Assembly (NCBI RefSeq): GCF_014193655.1
Contig: NZ_JACHZQ010000001.1
Location: 124,001-188,000, forward strand
From: Rhizobium sp. BK313
Lineage (GTDB): Bacteria > Pseudomonadota > Alphaproteobacteria > Rhizobiales > Rhizobiaceae
DNA length: 64,000 bases
Direction of reading: 5' to 3'
Made by a program: the position numbers and the translations under genes
The notes under the pieces: generated by a model
What the model saw: only the letters and a program-made list of their open reading frames with translations
What the model was told of the DNA's origin: nothing
Databases searched by the model: none
Shown here: positions 8,332-16,482 of the stretch, piece after piece
Layout of the letters: every line of letters begins with the position of its first letter
How positions within the stretch are numbered: position 1 is the first letter of the stretch

Positions 8332-9363
8332 TCAACCCCGCAAGGCTGCGGCCAGCTCCTCCATATCGTCCGGCAGAGGCGCTTCGAAATGCATCACTTC
8401 GCCGGTGCGGGGATGTTCGAATTGCAGGAGATAGGCGTGGAGTGCCTGACGGGGGAAGCGGTTGACGACTAGCTTGGCAGCCTCCGGCAGGAGGTTGGCC
8501 TTGGTCTTGAAACCGCCGCCATAGACGGCGTCGCCGAGCAGAGGATGGCCGATATGCGCCATGTGGACGCGAATCTGATGAGTGCGGCCGGTTTCGAGGT
8601 GGCAGTCGATCAACGAGGCGAGTGCGGTGGCGTCCGGAGCCTCGTGAAAACGTTCCAGCACTTCGTAATGCGTGATGGCCTCGTCGGCGTCCTGATTATC
8701 CGGACGCTTGACGGCGCGTCGGGTCCGGTCGCCAGTGGAGCGGCCGAGCGGCGCGTCGATGGTGCCGATCAGTTGGCGGGGGCGGCCCCAGACGATCGCC
8801 TGATAGGCGCGTTCCAGCGACGTGGTGCGGCCGTGGTCGGCGAATTGCTGGGACAGATGGCGATGGGCAATATCATTCTTAGCTACGACCATGACGCCGG
8901 TGGTGTCCTTGTCCAGCCGGTGGACGATGCCGGGTCGGCGTACGCCGCCGATGCCGGAGAGGCTGTCGCCGCAATGATGGATCAGCGCGTTGACCAGCGT
9001 GCCCGTCCAGTTGCCAGCGGCGGGGTGAACCACGAGGCCGGCCGGCTTGGAGATGACGATGACGTCGTCGTCCTCGTAGAGTACATCGAGCGGAATGTCT
9101 TCGCCCTGCGGCGTCGGGTCTTCGGGTTCGGGCAGGGTGATCTGGTAGGTATCACCCGGGCGCACCTTGCGCTTAGCGTCGGTAACCGGTGCGCCGTTGA
9201 GCAGGACGGCATTGTCCTTGATCAAGGCCTGGATGCGGCTGCGTGAAAACTCCTCGCCGACCTGCGCCGTCAGCCATGCGTCGAGCCGGCCTTCGGCGGA
9301 TTCATCGGCGGTTAGGACTTTTCTAATGCCCGCGGCTTCTTTAAAGGGGTCGCTCAAACGCAT
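8332..9363 (-). CDS. rluD: RluA/RluD-family 23S rRNA pseudouridine synthase
   Basis: Isomerises uridines in structured RNA, most likely 23S rRNA. The 343-residue protein has an N-terminal S4 RNA-binding domain (about 20-75) followed by the catalytic domain. The active-site motif HRLDKDTTG starts at 148, with catalytic Asp151. The later RTHQIRVH motif is also present. The assignment to the RluD subgroup rests on length and the S4 domain; another RluA-type enzyme is possible. It is divergent from the small membrane-protein gene, with starts only 43 bases apart, so the promoters overlap. Confidence 0.9.
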   Translation of the reverse strand: MRLSDPFKEAAGIRKVLTADESAEGRLDAWLTAQVGEEFSRSRIQALIKDNAVLLNGAPVTDAKRKVRPGDTYQITLPEPEDPTPQGEDIPLDVLYEDDDVIVISKPAGLVVHPAAGNWTGTLVNALIHHCGDSLSGIGGVRRPGIVHRLDKDTTGVMVVAKNDIAHRHLSQQFADHGRTTSLERAYQAIVWGRPRQLIGTIDAPLGRSTGDRTRRAVKRPDNQDADEAITHYEVLERFHEAPDATALASLIDCHLETGRTHQIRVHMAHIGHPLLGDAVYGGGFKTKANLLPEAAKLVVNRFPRQALHAYLLQFEHPRTGEVMHFEAPLPDDMEELAAALRG

Positions 9364-9406
9364 TTCTCCGGCGCATAGGCGCTCTCTAGGGAATAAGGAC
9401 GCATCG

Positions 9407-9784
9407 ATGACGAATCTCGAGCCAGACGATCAAGAGGAAAAGCCCCTCGATCCGGCCCTGGAAAATGTCCGACGCAAGATGGTCCGCCTGCAGATCGTCT
9501 CGGCCGCCATCATGGTGGTGAGCCTTATGGCGGTGTTCGGCGCCGTTGTCTACAAGACGATGCGCGCCGCGCCGAAGGCAGCGGGCTCTGCCGCTTCGAA
9601 TATTCCCTCCGATGCACCCGTCGCCGTGACCGCAGCGCTGCCACAGGGTTTTACCGTGCAGTCCACGGCGCTCTCGGGAAGCCAGGTGCTGTTCTATGGC
9701 ACGCTCGCCAGCGGCCAGCGCCAGGCTCTGGTCTTCGACTACGGCATCGGCCGCATCGTTGCGACCATATCGCTTTCCAACTGA
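9407..9784 (+). CDS. Small single-pass membrane protein (DUF6476-like), unknown function
   Basis: A 125-residue protein with an acidic N-terminal tail (LEPDDQEEK), one transmembrane helix at about 28-50 and an extracytoplasmic C-terminal part rich in small residues. The open frame extends 80 codons upstream into the divergent rluD gene, so the start at 9407 is preferred. It lies 10 bases before the RNA methyltransferase gene and is probably cotranscribed with it. The function is unknown and the family label is a recollection, not a search result. Confidence 0.75.
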   Translation: MTNLEPDDQEEKPLDPALENVRRKMVRLQIVSAAIMVVSLMAVFGAVVYKTMRAAPKAAGSAASNIPSDAPVAVTAALPQGFTVQSTALSGSQVLFYGTLASGQRQALVFDYGIGRIVATISLSN

Positions 9785-9794
9785 TGGCTTTGCG

Positions 9795-10625
9795 ATGACG
9801 GGCGACCGGCTGATCGAGATCACGCATCCCGACGATCCGCGCATCACCGAATTTCGCGATATCCGCGAGCGCGATCTGACTGGCCGCGAGAGCCGCTTCA
9901 TTGCCGAGGGTACGGTGGTGTTGCGGCTTCTGGCCGAGGCGCATGTGGCAGGCGGAGACTTCGTGGCCGAAAAGGTGCTGCTACTGCGCAACCGCGTCGC
10001 GGGGCTGGAGGAGATCATCGCGGCCTTTCCGCCTGATGTGCCGGTCTATGTTGCAGAAGCCTCGGTGCTGGACGGCATTGTCGGCTTCCATCTGCACCGC
10101 GGCGTGCTCGCACTCGGTCGACGCAAGGCGGAAAGGGATATCGCTGCCTTCCTCGATCAGTTGCCGGAGCGGGCGCTCGTCCTTGCAGGCAGCGGCATTT
10201 CCAATCACGACAACGTCGGATCGATGTTCCGCAATGCCGCCGCCTTCGGGGCCGATGCGGTGCTGCTCGACGAAACCTGCTGCGATCCGCTGTATCGCAA
10301 AGCGCTGCGCGTCTCGGTGGGTTCGGTGCTGACTGTCCCATATTGTCGTCAACTGAGCGGTGTCGATCTGCTCACCGCGCTGATGGAGCGCGGCTTTTCC
10401 GTCTGGAGTCTCTCGCCACGCGGCGAGGTCGATATTCGCGCCGTCCCGCCGGCTGATCGCATGGCGCTGGTGGTTGGCACTGAAGGAGAGGGACTGCCGC
10501 AGAAGATCTTATCTACCTTTGGCAGCCTGCGGATACCGCAGGCGCCGGGCCTCGACAGCTTGAACGTCGCGACGGCGAGCGGCATCGCGCTCTTCGCGTT
10601 GGCGTCCCTGACCAAACGCGTCTGA
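9795..10625 (+). CDS. SpoU/TrmH-family RNA 2'-O-methyltransferase
   Basis: A knotted (SPOUT) S-adenosylmethionine-dependent methyltransferase that modifies ribose 2'-OH in tRNA or rRNA. The 276-residue protein has the three family motifs: NHDNVGSMFRNAAAFG (motif 1, with the conserved Asn and Arg), VVGTEGEGL (motif 2) and LDSLNVATASGIALF (motif 3). An N-terminal substrate-binding domain covers about 1-120. The ATG at 9795 is preferred over the long upstream extension, which overlaps the preceding gene. The exact target nucleotide is not evident. Confidence 0.92.
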   Translation: MTGDRLIEITHPDDPRITEFRDIRERDLTGRESRFIAEGTVVLRLLAEAHVAGGDFVAEKVLLLRNRVAGLEEIIAAFPPDVPVYVAEASVLDGIVGFHLHRGVLALGRRKAERDIAAFLDQLPERALVLAGSGISNHDNVGSMFRNAAAFGADAVLLDETCCDPLYRKALRVSVGSVLTVPYCRQLSGVDLLTALMERGFSVWSLSPRGEVDIRAVPPADRMALVVGTEGEGLPQKILSTFGSLRIPQAPGLDSLNVATASGIALFALASLTKRV

Positions 10626-10649
10626 ACTTTCCGTCTTTGTACTAAGCCC

Positions 10650-11843
10650 TTATTGCTGCTTGGGCAGCAGGGCCGCAGTGCGTTCAGCAAGGCTGACGCG
10701 TGCGCCTTGCTCGGCGGCACCCGTTTCCTTTGGCAGGAGATCGAAGATTGGCGATTTGTCGCCTTCTCTCAAGGCGGTCAGTGCCACCATGTTGGCAGCG
10801 ATGGTGGCGATCTCCTCGCGCATGGCTTGGTCATGCGAGGGCGAGCGTGATTTGAGCAGGCGATCGGAAAGGGCTGCGGCACGGTTGCGCACCTCTTCCG
10901 TCATTTGAGCGATGTCGTCTTCCACGTTGCGCTCCGGTTCTGCTGCGTTGGCGTCATGGCTGGCAATTTCCACGATTCTCGGTCCGGCCGGCGGCTTCGA
11001 GCCGTTGGTCAGCTTGCCGGATGGGACTAGACCGGCGGCCCGCAGCGCCCGCCCGGCTTCCTGCGCCTCGGCATTGGCCGTTTCCAGCTTTTCCTTCAGG
11101 CGCACCACGTCCTGAACGTGGCGTTCGATCGCGGTTTCCTTGTCGGCATTGCCGGCGATCTCACGGTCCAGCCGTTCCTCAAGCCGCTGCGCCTTGTCGC
11201 TTTCCTGGCCCAGCCGCAATTCTGCATCCTTGGCACGCAGGCTTGCAAGGTTCAGGTCCTGGCGCAGTGTGTCGCGCTCGTCCCGCAGTGTGTTGATGCG
11301 AAGCTTCAGGCTCTCGATCTCGGTCTCGCGGGTCGCGAGATCGATCTTCAGATTGTCGGCGTCGGCCGCCATCTTGGTCATCCGCTTGCGCAAGCCGTCG
11401 ATGTCGGCATCCTTCTCAGCGCCGACCTGTTCAGCGGCATGAATGCCGGATTTGAGCTGGCTGATATAGCTCTCCTCGCGGCGCAGGCGCGAGCGCAGTT
11501 CACCGGCTTCGACCTCCATGTCGTCGATCCTGGTCCGCAATTCGCTGTTTTCAGAGGCGAAGCGACCAGCTTCCTGCTGAAGTTTGCCGTTGCGGATTTG
11601 CAGGGCGACGCTCTTGTCGCGTTCCTGCGTCAGCACCTGTTCGGTTTTGGCGTTTTCGGCGGCGAAGAGGGCGCGTGCCATATCCTTCTGCGCGCGCACC
11701 TCTTGCGGGCTCAGCGGCATGGTCGCCTTCAGTCGTTTTTCCGTGAACCAGACGACCCGGCGATGCACCGCAGGCGCGATAAGGAAGACCAGAAAAGCCG
11801 CGGTCAGAAAGCCCAATCCAAACAGTAGAGCGAATTCAATCAC
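10650..11843 (-). CDS. Membrane-anchored coiled-coil protein, unknown function
   Basis: A 397-residue protein with one N-terminal transmembrane helix (about residues 3-27). A long, nearly uninterrupted coiled coil follows (about 55-260, rich in Glu, Arg, Leu and Lys with heptad spacing). The C-terminal segment is less ordered with a helical end. The predicted start is a GTG at 11843 with a poor ribosome-binding site; no better in-frame ATG exists near the membrane helix. The architecture resembles rhizobial membrane-tethered scaffolds, but no function is known. It is convergent with the methyltransferase gene. Confidence 0.8.
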   Translation of the reverse strand: MIEFALLFGLGFLTAAFLVFLIAPAVHRRVVWFTEKRLKATMPLSPQEVRAQKDMARALFAAENAKTEQVLTQERDKSVALQIRNGKLQQEAGRFASENSELRTRIDDMEVEAGELRSRLRREESYISQLKSGIHAAEQVGAEKDADIDGLRKRMTKMAADADNLKIDLATRETEIESLKLRINTLRDERDTLRQDLNLASLRAKDAELRLGQESDKAQRLEERLDREIAGNADKETAIERHVQDVVRLKEKLETANAEAQEAGRALRAAGLVPSGKLTNGSKPPAGPRIVEIASHDANAAEPERNVEDDIAQMTEEVRNRAAALSDRLLKSRSPSHDQAMREEIATIAANMVALTALREGDKSPIFDLLPKETGAAEQGARVSLAERTAALLPKQQ

Positions 11844-11976
11844 GGCGCAGCCAGCATTTAGGAGTTGTTTTCGGTCTCAATAAAGTGATTAAGCAAATGA
11901 TTAAGCATGAGGTCGGCGCGTGGGCAAGCATTTAAATCGGATATGGTTTACCGGCGCGTGCCGGAAGTTCGTCACG

Positions 11977-12003
11977 AAAAAAGGCCCGCGATCCGCGCGG
12001 GCC
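11977..12003 (-). terminator. Rho-independent terminator of eipA
   Basis: On the minus strand a GC stem (GGCCCGCG / CGCGGGCC) with a four-base loop is followed directly by a run of T residues, 30 bases after the eipA stop codon. Confidence 0.92.
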
Positions 12004-12033
12004 AGGGGGAAATTGGGGAATATCGCCTGGGGA

Positions 12034-12654
12034 TCAGAAAGGATTCCACGTCGGGTTCGGTGTAACCTTCAGGTAGCCGAGGTTGACGCCAAGACGAGCG
12101 CCGAGGCCGGTGCGGATCGGCACCAGCACGATGTCGTTGTTTTTCAGCACTGTCATGCCGACGCCCGCGACAACGAAGGCCTGTCCGCTGACGCCGCCAA
12201 AGCGGGTATAAACGCTGTTGATGCTCGGCAGGTCGTAGACCAGCATCATGACGCGGGTACCTTGACCGCCGTAATCGAGGCCGACCGACGGACCCTGCCA
12301 ATAGAGCGGGTGTTCGCCGGCATTCTTGGTGTTGAGCTGGCCCTCTCCATAGGTCAGGCCGGCGATGAAGGCGCCGGAACCTTCCTGGCCGAGGATGTAG
12401 CCGTTCGGCAGGCCATATTGCTGAAAGGCCCGCTCGACCACCTTGGCGAGGCCGCCGCTGGTGGAGCCGAAGAAGGAATGGCCGGCGTCGACGATTTCCT
12501 GCATCGAATATTGGTTATTGGCCGCAGCCGCCGCCTGACGAATCGGCAACGCGAAGCTTACGAGCGCAACGAAAGTTAAGATCAGGCCGAGGCCGACCGT
12601 TCTCGTGCCGAGGCTTGGCATTCTCTTCAGGAGTTGATAGCGCATGACAGTCAT
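12034..12654 (-). CDS. eipA: EipA-like envelope integrity protein (DUF1134)
   Basis: A 206-residue exported protein with an N-terminal hydrophobic signal segment (about 15-40, ending near AAAAAN). The mature domain is the conserved DUF1134 fold (FFGSTSGGLAKVVERAF, GQGTRVMMLVYDL). In Brucella the same family (EipA) is a periplasmic protein needed for envelope integrity, encoded beside chpT and ctrA and controlled by CtrA. The same gene order here supports the name. The ATG at 12654 or the one three codons later precedes the signal peptide; the open frame continues 50 codons upstream without family sequence. It is divergent from chpT. Confidence 0.85.
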   Translation of the reverse strand: MTVMRYQLLKRMPSLGTRTVGLGLILTFVALVSFALPIRQAAAAANNQYSMQEIVDAGHSFFGSTSGGLAKVVERAFQQYGLPNGYILGQEGSGAFIAGLTYGEGQLNTKNAGEHPLYWQGPSVGLDYGGQGTRVMMLVYDLPSINSVYTRFGGVSGQAFVVAGVGMTVLKNNDIVLVPIRTGLGARLGVNLGYLKVTPNPTWNPF

Positions 12655-12819
12655 CCGTTCATCATGGTCGGTGCGAAGGGGAGCGGATGCGCTGCGCATT
12701 CGCATGAACGCGCCGAGTACACCTTGCTCCTCGGTCCAGACCGTTCCGCCCCATGTTCCGCACCGCGAATCGCGCGCGTAAGGGTCTGGTGGTGATGAAT
12801 GCATTTTGCGTCGATCATC

Positions 12820-12834
12820 TTAACAATCGGTTTA
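12820..12834. promoter_or_regulatory. Candidate CtrA box between eipA and chpT
   Basis: TTAA (12820-12823), seven bases, then TTTA (12831-12834): seven of eight positions match the TTAA-N7-TTAA CtrA consensus. It lies in the 298-base divergent region, about 165 bases from the eipA start and 120 from the chpT start. CtrA control of eipA is known in Brucella; its use here is inference. Confidence 0.5.
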
Positions 12835-12952
12835 CCAAATATGGTGTCTTTATGGCGTGCGGTACGCCGCCTGCGGCAACCCTCGGGCAATCTTGCCGTG
12901 GCAACGTAGAATTATACTGCGTTCCGCCTTGCCAGCATTCAGGAGACAATGA

Positions 12953-13600
12953 ATGTCGAAGAATCCGAACCTCACCTTGACCGGACCAGATCTGGCAGCG
13001 CTGCTGTGCAGCCGCGTTTGCCATGATGTGATCTCTCCGGTCGGTGCGATCAACAACGGCCTGGAGCTGCTCGACGAGGGCGGCGCCGATGCCGACGCGA
13101 TGGACCTGATCCGCACCAGCGCCCTCAACGCCTCCGTCCGCCTCAAATTTGCTCGCCTTGCCTTTGGCGCATCCGGCTCTGTCGGTGCCTCGATCGATAC
13201 CGGCGAAGCCGAACGCGCCGCCAAGGATTTCGCCGCCGCCGAAAAGAAGACCGAGGTCAGTTGGATCGGCCCGCGCGCCATCGTCGCCAAAAACCGTGTG
13301 AAATTGCTGCTCAATCTCTTCCTCGTCGCCTATGGCTCGATTCCGCGCGGCGGCAATATCGAGGTCGCGCTGGAAAATCCCGAACTCGACGCGAAATTCA
13401 CGATCACGGCCAAGGGCCGGATGATGCGGGTGCCACCGAAATTCGCGGAGATCTGCTCGGGTACACTGGAAGAGGCAGTCGATGCCCACTCTATCCAGCC
13501 CTATTATACCGTGCTTCTGGCCGATGAGAGCGGAATGGAACTCTCTTATAACGCCACGCCGGAAGAGCTGACTTTTATCGCGACCATGCGCGGCGAATAA
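12953..13600 (+). CDS. chpT: Histidine phosphotransferase ChpT
   Basis: Transfers phosphate from the hybrid kinase CckA to the response regulators CtrA and CpdR in the alphaproteobacterial cell-cycle relay. The 215-residue protein has a DHp-like helical domain with the phospho-accepting His24 in SRVCHDVISP, followed by GAINNGLELL. A degenerate ATPase-like domain follows (about 90-215) that lacks the nucleotide-binding N, G1 and G2 boxes, as expected for ChpT. The start at 12953 has AGGAG eight bases upstream. It is divergent from eipA and lies 1.4 kb from ctrA. Confidence 0.93.
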   Translation: MSKNPNLTLTGPDLAALLCSRVCHDVISPVGAINNGLELLDEGGADADAMDLIRTSALNASVRLKFARLAFGASGSVGASIDTGEAERAAKDFAAAEKKTEVSWIGPRAIVAKNRVKLLLNLFLVAYGSIPRGGNIEVALENPELDAKFTITAKGRMMRVPPKFAEICSGTLEEAVDAHSIQPYYTVLLADESGMELSYNATPEELTFIATMRGE

Positions 13601-13624
13601 ATACGATTCACACGACTTATATCG

Positions 13625-13660
13625 ATAATGCTGCAGCCGCATATCCAGTTGCAGCATTAT
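13625..13660. repeat. 11-base inverted repeat downstream of chpT
   Basis: ATAATGCTGCA (13625-13635) and its exact complement TGCAGCATTAT (13650-13660) enclose a 14-base loop, 25 bases after the chpT stop. The T-rich stretch that follows is interrupted (TATTATTTCTG), so a terminator is possible but not clear. It could also be an mRNA-stabilising hairpin or a binding site. Confidence 0.6.
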
Positions 13661-13808
13661 CTCTAGCTGTATTATTTCTGTTCCTGTAGACTTTCGGTTG
13701 TCGCGCAATTAAGAATACAACGGTAACGAATCCTTAGCCTCGTGCGCCTATCGTCCCAATTTGAGGTTGGTGCCCGATCGATGGCAGCCGGGCGCGAAGG
13801 AGCTGACA

Positions 13809-14171
13809 ATGCAGCGGTTCATGATTACGGATACGTCGGATGTCGTACGCAAGGTCGGCAAGCGAATTCTGTCCGAACTCGATTTTCTCGTCAGCGAAGC
13901 CGGCGATGCCCGCGAGGCGTTGACGCGCTGCCAGGCTGAAATCCCCGATTATCTGATCGTTGATGCCGGCATGGAGGGCGCCCTCGACCTGATCGCCGCC
14001 ATTCGCGCCATGCCGAACGGCAAGGACGTGAAAATCTATTATTGTGTCATCGAAGCGGACCTGCGCAAGCTGATGGCCGGCAAGCGCGCCGGTGCTACCG
14101 ATTTCCTGCTGAAGCCTTTCGACCGCAAGATACTGACCGCCGTCTTCGGCAATCGCGCCGTCGCCGCCTGA
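13809..14171 (+). CDS. Single-domain response regulator, divergent receiver
   Basis: A 120-residue stand-alone receiver domain with no output domain. Asp52 (LIVDAGMEG) matches the phospho-acceptor and Lys102 (LLKPF) the conserved lysine. The usual N-terminal acidic pair is reduced to a single Asp8 (MITDTSD), and the conserved Thr/Ser is replaced in IYYCVIEAD (about 76-84). The MPxMDG-type loop after the Asp is also lost. The start at 13809 follows GAAGGAGC. It lies between chpT and ctrA, suggesting a part in the CckA-ChpT-CtrA relay. It differs clearly from CpdR and DivK as I remember them. Confidence 0.85.
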   Translation: MQRFMITDTSDVVRKVGKRILSELDFLVSEAGDAREALTRCQAEIPDYLIVDAGMEGALDLIAAIRAMPNGKDVKIYYCVIEADLRKLMAGKRAGATDFLLKPFDRKILTAVFGNRAVAA

Positions 14172-14198
14172 TTGTTTCTAAGACTGTTGAAGCCATGA

Positions 14199-14229
14199 TG
14201 GCCGCCTCTTCGGGCGGCCTTATTTTTTT
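14199..14229 (+). terminator. Rho-independent terminator of the receiver gene
   Basis: The stem GGCCGCC / GGGCGGCC with a short TCTTC loop is followed by TTATTTTTTT, 28 bases after the stop codon. Confidence 0.92.
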
Positions 14230-14248
14230 GGTGTTTGAAAACACGGCA

Positions 14249-14279
14249 TAAAAAATCCCGCCTGAGAAGGCGGGATTTT
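14249..14279 (-). terminator. Rho-independent terminator of ctrA
   Basis: The stem AATCCCGCC / GGCGGGATT is followed on the minus strand by a T run. It lies back to back with the terminator of the converging receiver gene, 28 bases past the ctrA stop. Confidence 0.9.
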
Positions 14280-14306
14280 GATGTTTCGGCGGTGGGGGGA
14301 GGAGGC

Positions 14307-15008
14307 TCAGGCGCTTTCGGCGAAATCGCTGCTGTCGGGCTCGCGCAGCACATAACCACGGCCCCAGACGGTTTCGATGTAGTTGGCGCCGCCGGCGGCG
14401 TTGGCGAGTTTCTTGCGCAGTTTGCAGATGAAGACGTCGATGATCTTCAGTTCCGGCTCATCCATACCGCCATAAAGGTGATTGAGGAACATTTCCTTGG
14501 TGAGCGTGGTGCCCTTGCGGAGCGAAAGCAGCTCCAGCATCTGGTATTCCTTGCCGGTCAGATGCACGCGCTGGCCGCCGACTTCGACGGTCTTGGCGTC
14601 GAGATTGACGATCAGTTCGCCGGTCATGATCACCGACTGGGCATGGCCCTTGGAGCGGCGGACGATAGCGTGAATTCGCGCGACCAATTCATCCTTGTGA
14701 AAGGGTTTGGTCATATAGTCGTCCGCACCGAAGCCGAGACCGCGAACCTTGTCTTCAATACCGGCCATGCCGGAGAGGATGAGGATCGGTGTCTTGACCT
14801 TCGACAGGCGCAGCGTGCGAAGCACTTCATAGCCGGACATGTCGGGAAGGTTAAGATCGAGCAGAATGATATCGTAGTCGTAGAGCTTTCCGAGATCGAC
14901 GCCTTCTTCACCGAGATCGGTGGTGTAAACGTTGAAACTTTCGGATTTGAGCATCAGTTCGATGCTCTGCGCTGTCGCGCTGTCGTCTTCAATAAGTAGA
15001 ACCCGCAT
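14307..15008 (-). CDS. ctrA: Cell-cycle master regulator CtrA
   Basis: An OmpR/PhoB-type response regulator of 233 residues that controls replication, division and motility genes in alphaproteobacteria. The receiver domain (1-120) has the acidic residues Glu7-Asp8-Asp9, phospho-acceptor Asp51 ([15 protein letters not shown]) and the TKPF lysine motif. The DNA-binding winged helix (about 125-225) contains the highly conserved [17 protein letters not shown] and [12 protein letters not shown] stretches typical of CtrA. AGGGG precedes the ATG. The product ends in a short non-hydrophobic tail (SSDFAESA); in Caulobacter the C-terminus Ala-Ala is a proteolysis signal. Confidence 0.97.
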   Translation of the reverse strand: MRVLLIEDDSATAQSIELMLKSESFNVYTTDLGEEGVDLGKLYDYDIILLDLNLPDMSGYEVLRTLRLSKVKTPILILSGMAGIEDKVRGLGFGADDYMTKPFHKDELVARIHAIVRRSKGHAQSVIMTGELIVNLDAKTVEVGGQRVHLTGKEYQMLELLSLRKGTTLTKEMFLNHLYGGMDEPELKIIDVFICKLRKKLANAAGGANYIETVWGRGYVLREPDSSDFAESA

Positions 15009-15448
15009 AATTATCCCCTTTACCGCCGCCGAAAGGTCGTCAGCCCCCTACGCGATACCGAACAAATCACTGCCTGATTTGGAAGCTGCCACGGAATGGT
15101 TAACAAATTCTGATTCACTCTGGCAAGACGTATCGAATTTATTAAATAATTTTTCCATTGCACTGTTTTCCAAAGACAATCAGCAAATATCATTCCTAAA
15201 GTGTTGCATTAAGAAGACACGCTAAATGATTCATTCGACTCACCAATGCCGACATCTCGAATTCCGACCGTGACATTTACTGACCCTTAAATGATCGTCC
15301 CTATCATTAACGATGCCCGTAAACGAAAGGTTACCAGCGGTAGGTTTTTATTAAGATCGCTGGAATTTTTTTTAACCAAGCCGTTTCAAAGCGGTGCGGT
15401 GGGTCAACATATCGAGAGCCGGGGTCTCGCATCACGGGAGTAATGCGT
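15009..15448. promoter_or_regulatory. ctrA / fliJ-like divergent control region with CtrA half-sites
   Basis: A 440-base AT-rich intergenic region between the divergent ctrA and fliJ-like genes. It holds an exact TTAACCAT (minus strand, 15103-15096), the 8-base form of the CtrA site. A near match TTAACCAA lies at 15372-15379, about 70 bases before the fliJ-like start. The length and AT content suggest several promoters, as in other species where ctrA has more than one. No full TTAA-N7-TTAA site was found by eye. Confidence 0.45.
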
Positions 15449-15805
15449 ATGAAGTCACGTGAGAGCCTAACTCGCCTGAAAGAGTTTCAGGTGAACGAAA
15501 AACGTCGTCAACTGCAGCAATTGCAGATGATGATGGCGGAATTCGACCGCATGACAAAGGATCTGGAAAGCCAGATCGTGCTGGAAGAGAAAAAGTCCGG
15601 CATTTCCGATCCAAACCACTTCGCCTACCCGACCTTTGCAAAGGCCGCACGTCAGCGTGCGGACAACCTGCAGGTGTCGATCCGGGAGTTGCAGGTGCAG
15701 GAAGAGGCGCTGGAAACATCGCTGGAAGAAATGCAGGCCGAATACGCCAAAGCCGCAGCGCTCGAAGAGCGCGATGGTTCGGGCCCTGTAAGGGCACGCG
15801 CCTGA
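15449..15805 (+). CDS. fliJ: FliJ-like coiled-coil protein
   Basis: A 118-residue, almost entirely helical protein with heptad patterns (about 1-45 and 65-110), as in FliJ. FliJ is the flagellar export chaperone that acts with the FliI ATPase. The start at 15449 is preferred over the ATG at 15443, because GGGAG ends at 15440, giving eight bases rather than two. No fliI or other flagellar gene is nearby in this window, so the name rests on length, coiled coil and the company of ctrA. Another small coiled-coil protein is possible. Confidence 0.6.
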   Translation: MKSRESLTRLKEFQVNEKRRQLQQLQMMMAEFDRMTKDLESQIVLEEKKSGISDPNHFAYPTFAKAARQRADNLQVSIRELQVQEEALETSLEEMQAEYAKAAALEERDGSGPVRARA

Positions 15806-15901
15806 ATTAACCATTCCGTCGCCCTTTCTTGATTTCGCATAATTCCGTTCCAAAATCGGAACGATTTTCGAGGTTATGCGAGAAGCGGCGGAAACGGCTC
15901 G

Positions 15902-15952
15902 AAAGCCGTGCATGACTGGCCATGGTGGGTGGCCGGCCATGCACGGCTTTTG
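15902..15952 (+). terminator. Long hairpin, probable terminator
   Basis: A 13-base perfect stem (AAAGCCGTGCATG with CATGCACGGCTTT) encloses an inner GGCC palindrome. TTTTGGTGTTTTC follows on the plus strand. It lies about 95 bases beyond the fliJ-like stop and could also serve the converging GNAT gene. Confidence 0.75.
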
Positions 15953-15996
15953 GTGTTTTCAAATGGAGACGCCGACTATCTGTGCTGACGGCGTGG

Positions 15997-16278
15997 CTAC
16001 ATGTTCACCACATCGCGCCATTCCTCGTGACGCTGGGCTTGCGCCTTGAAAAACGGGCAGAGCGGGATGATCTTCCAGCCGCCGCGGCGTGCCTCTTCGA
16101 CGGCGTGAAGAGCGAGGGCCTGGCCGACTCCCCTGCCGCGAAGTGCATCCGGAACCGCGGTATGGTCGATGATGATGAGCTTGGGGGAGGCGCGGGAAAA
16201 GGTCATTTCCGCCTCGTGGCCTTCAACCGTTGCGGCATAGCGGCCGCCCGATGCGTTGTCTTCGTTGCGAATGTCCAT
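15997..16278 (-). CDS. Small GNAT-family N-acetyltransferase
   Basis: A 93-residue minimal acetyltransferase of the YidJ/YjdJ type. It holds little more than the acetyl-CoA-binding core: the P-loop-like RGRGVGQAL (about residues 50-58), preceded by the strand IIIDHTAVP, then HAVEEARRGGWKIIPLC. The start at 16278 follows AGGGAAA on the minus strand; the longer frame from 16299 adds seven unconserved residues. The substrate is unknown. It is convergent with the fliJ-like gene. Confidence 0.85.
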   Translation of the reverse strand: MDIRNEDNASGGRYAATVEGHEAEMTFSRASPKLIIIDHTAVPDALRGRGVGQALALHAVEEARRGGWKIIPLCPFFKAQAQRHEEWRDVVNM

Positions 16279-16482
16279 GATTTTCCCTTTGACTACCAAT
16301 GTTTTCGGCTCGACGTGGGTAAGCGTCTTGTCTTAGACCGATGCTAACAAACCTGCTGCCGGTGGCAAGCCGCGGTCACGCGCAGCCATTCCAGCGTTCG
16401 AAAAACGATTTGGATTTCCGGTCTCATGCGCTATGCGGCTGTGAAACGGGCGATGCAACCAGTTGGGAGGTTTCAGGCACCA

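Noticed and set aside
15807..15814. TTAACCAT, an exact 8-base CtrA-type site after the fliJ-like gene
   Set aside because: The next gene is convergent, so no promoter is expected here; a chance match is the simplest explanation.
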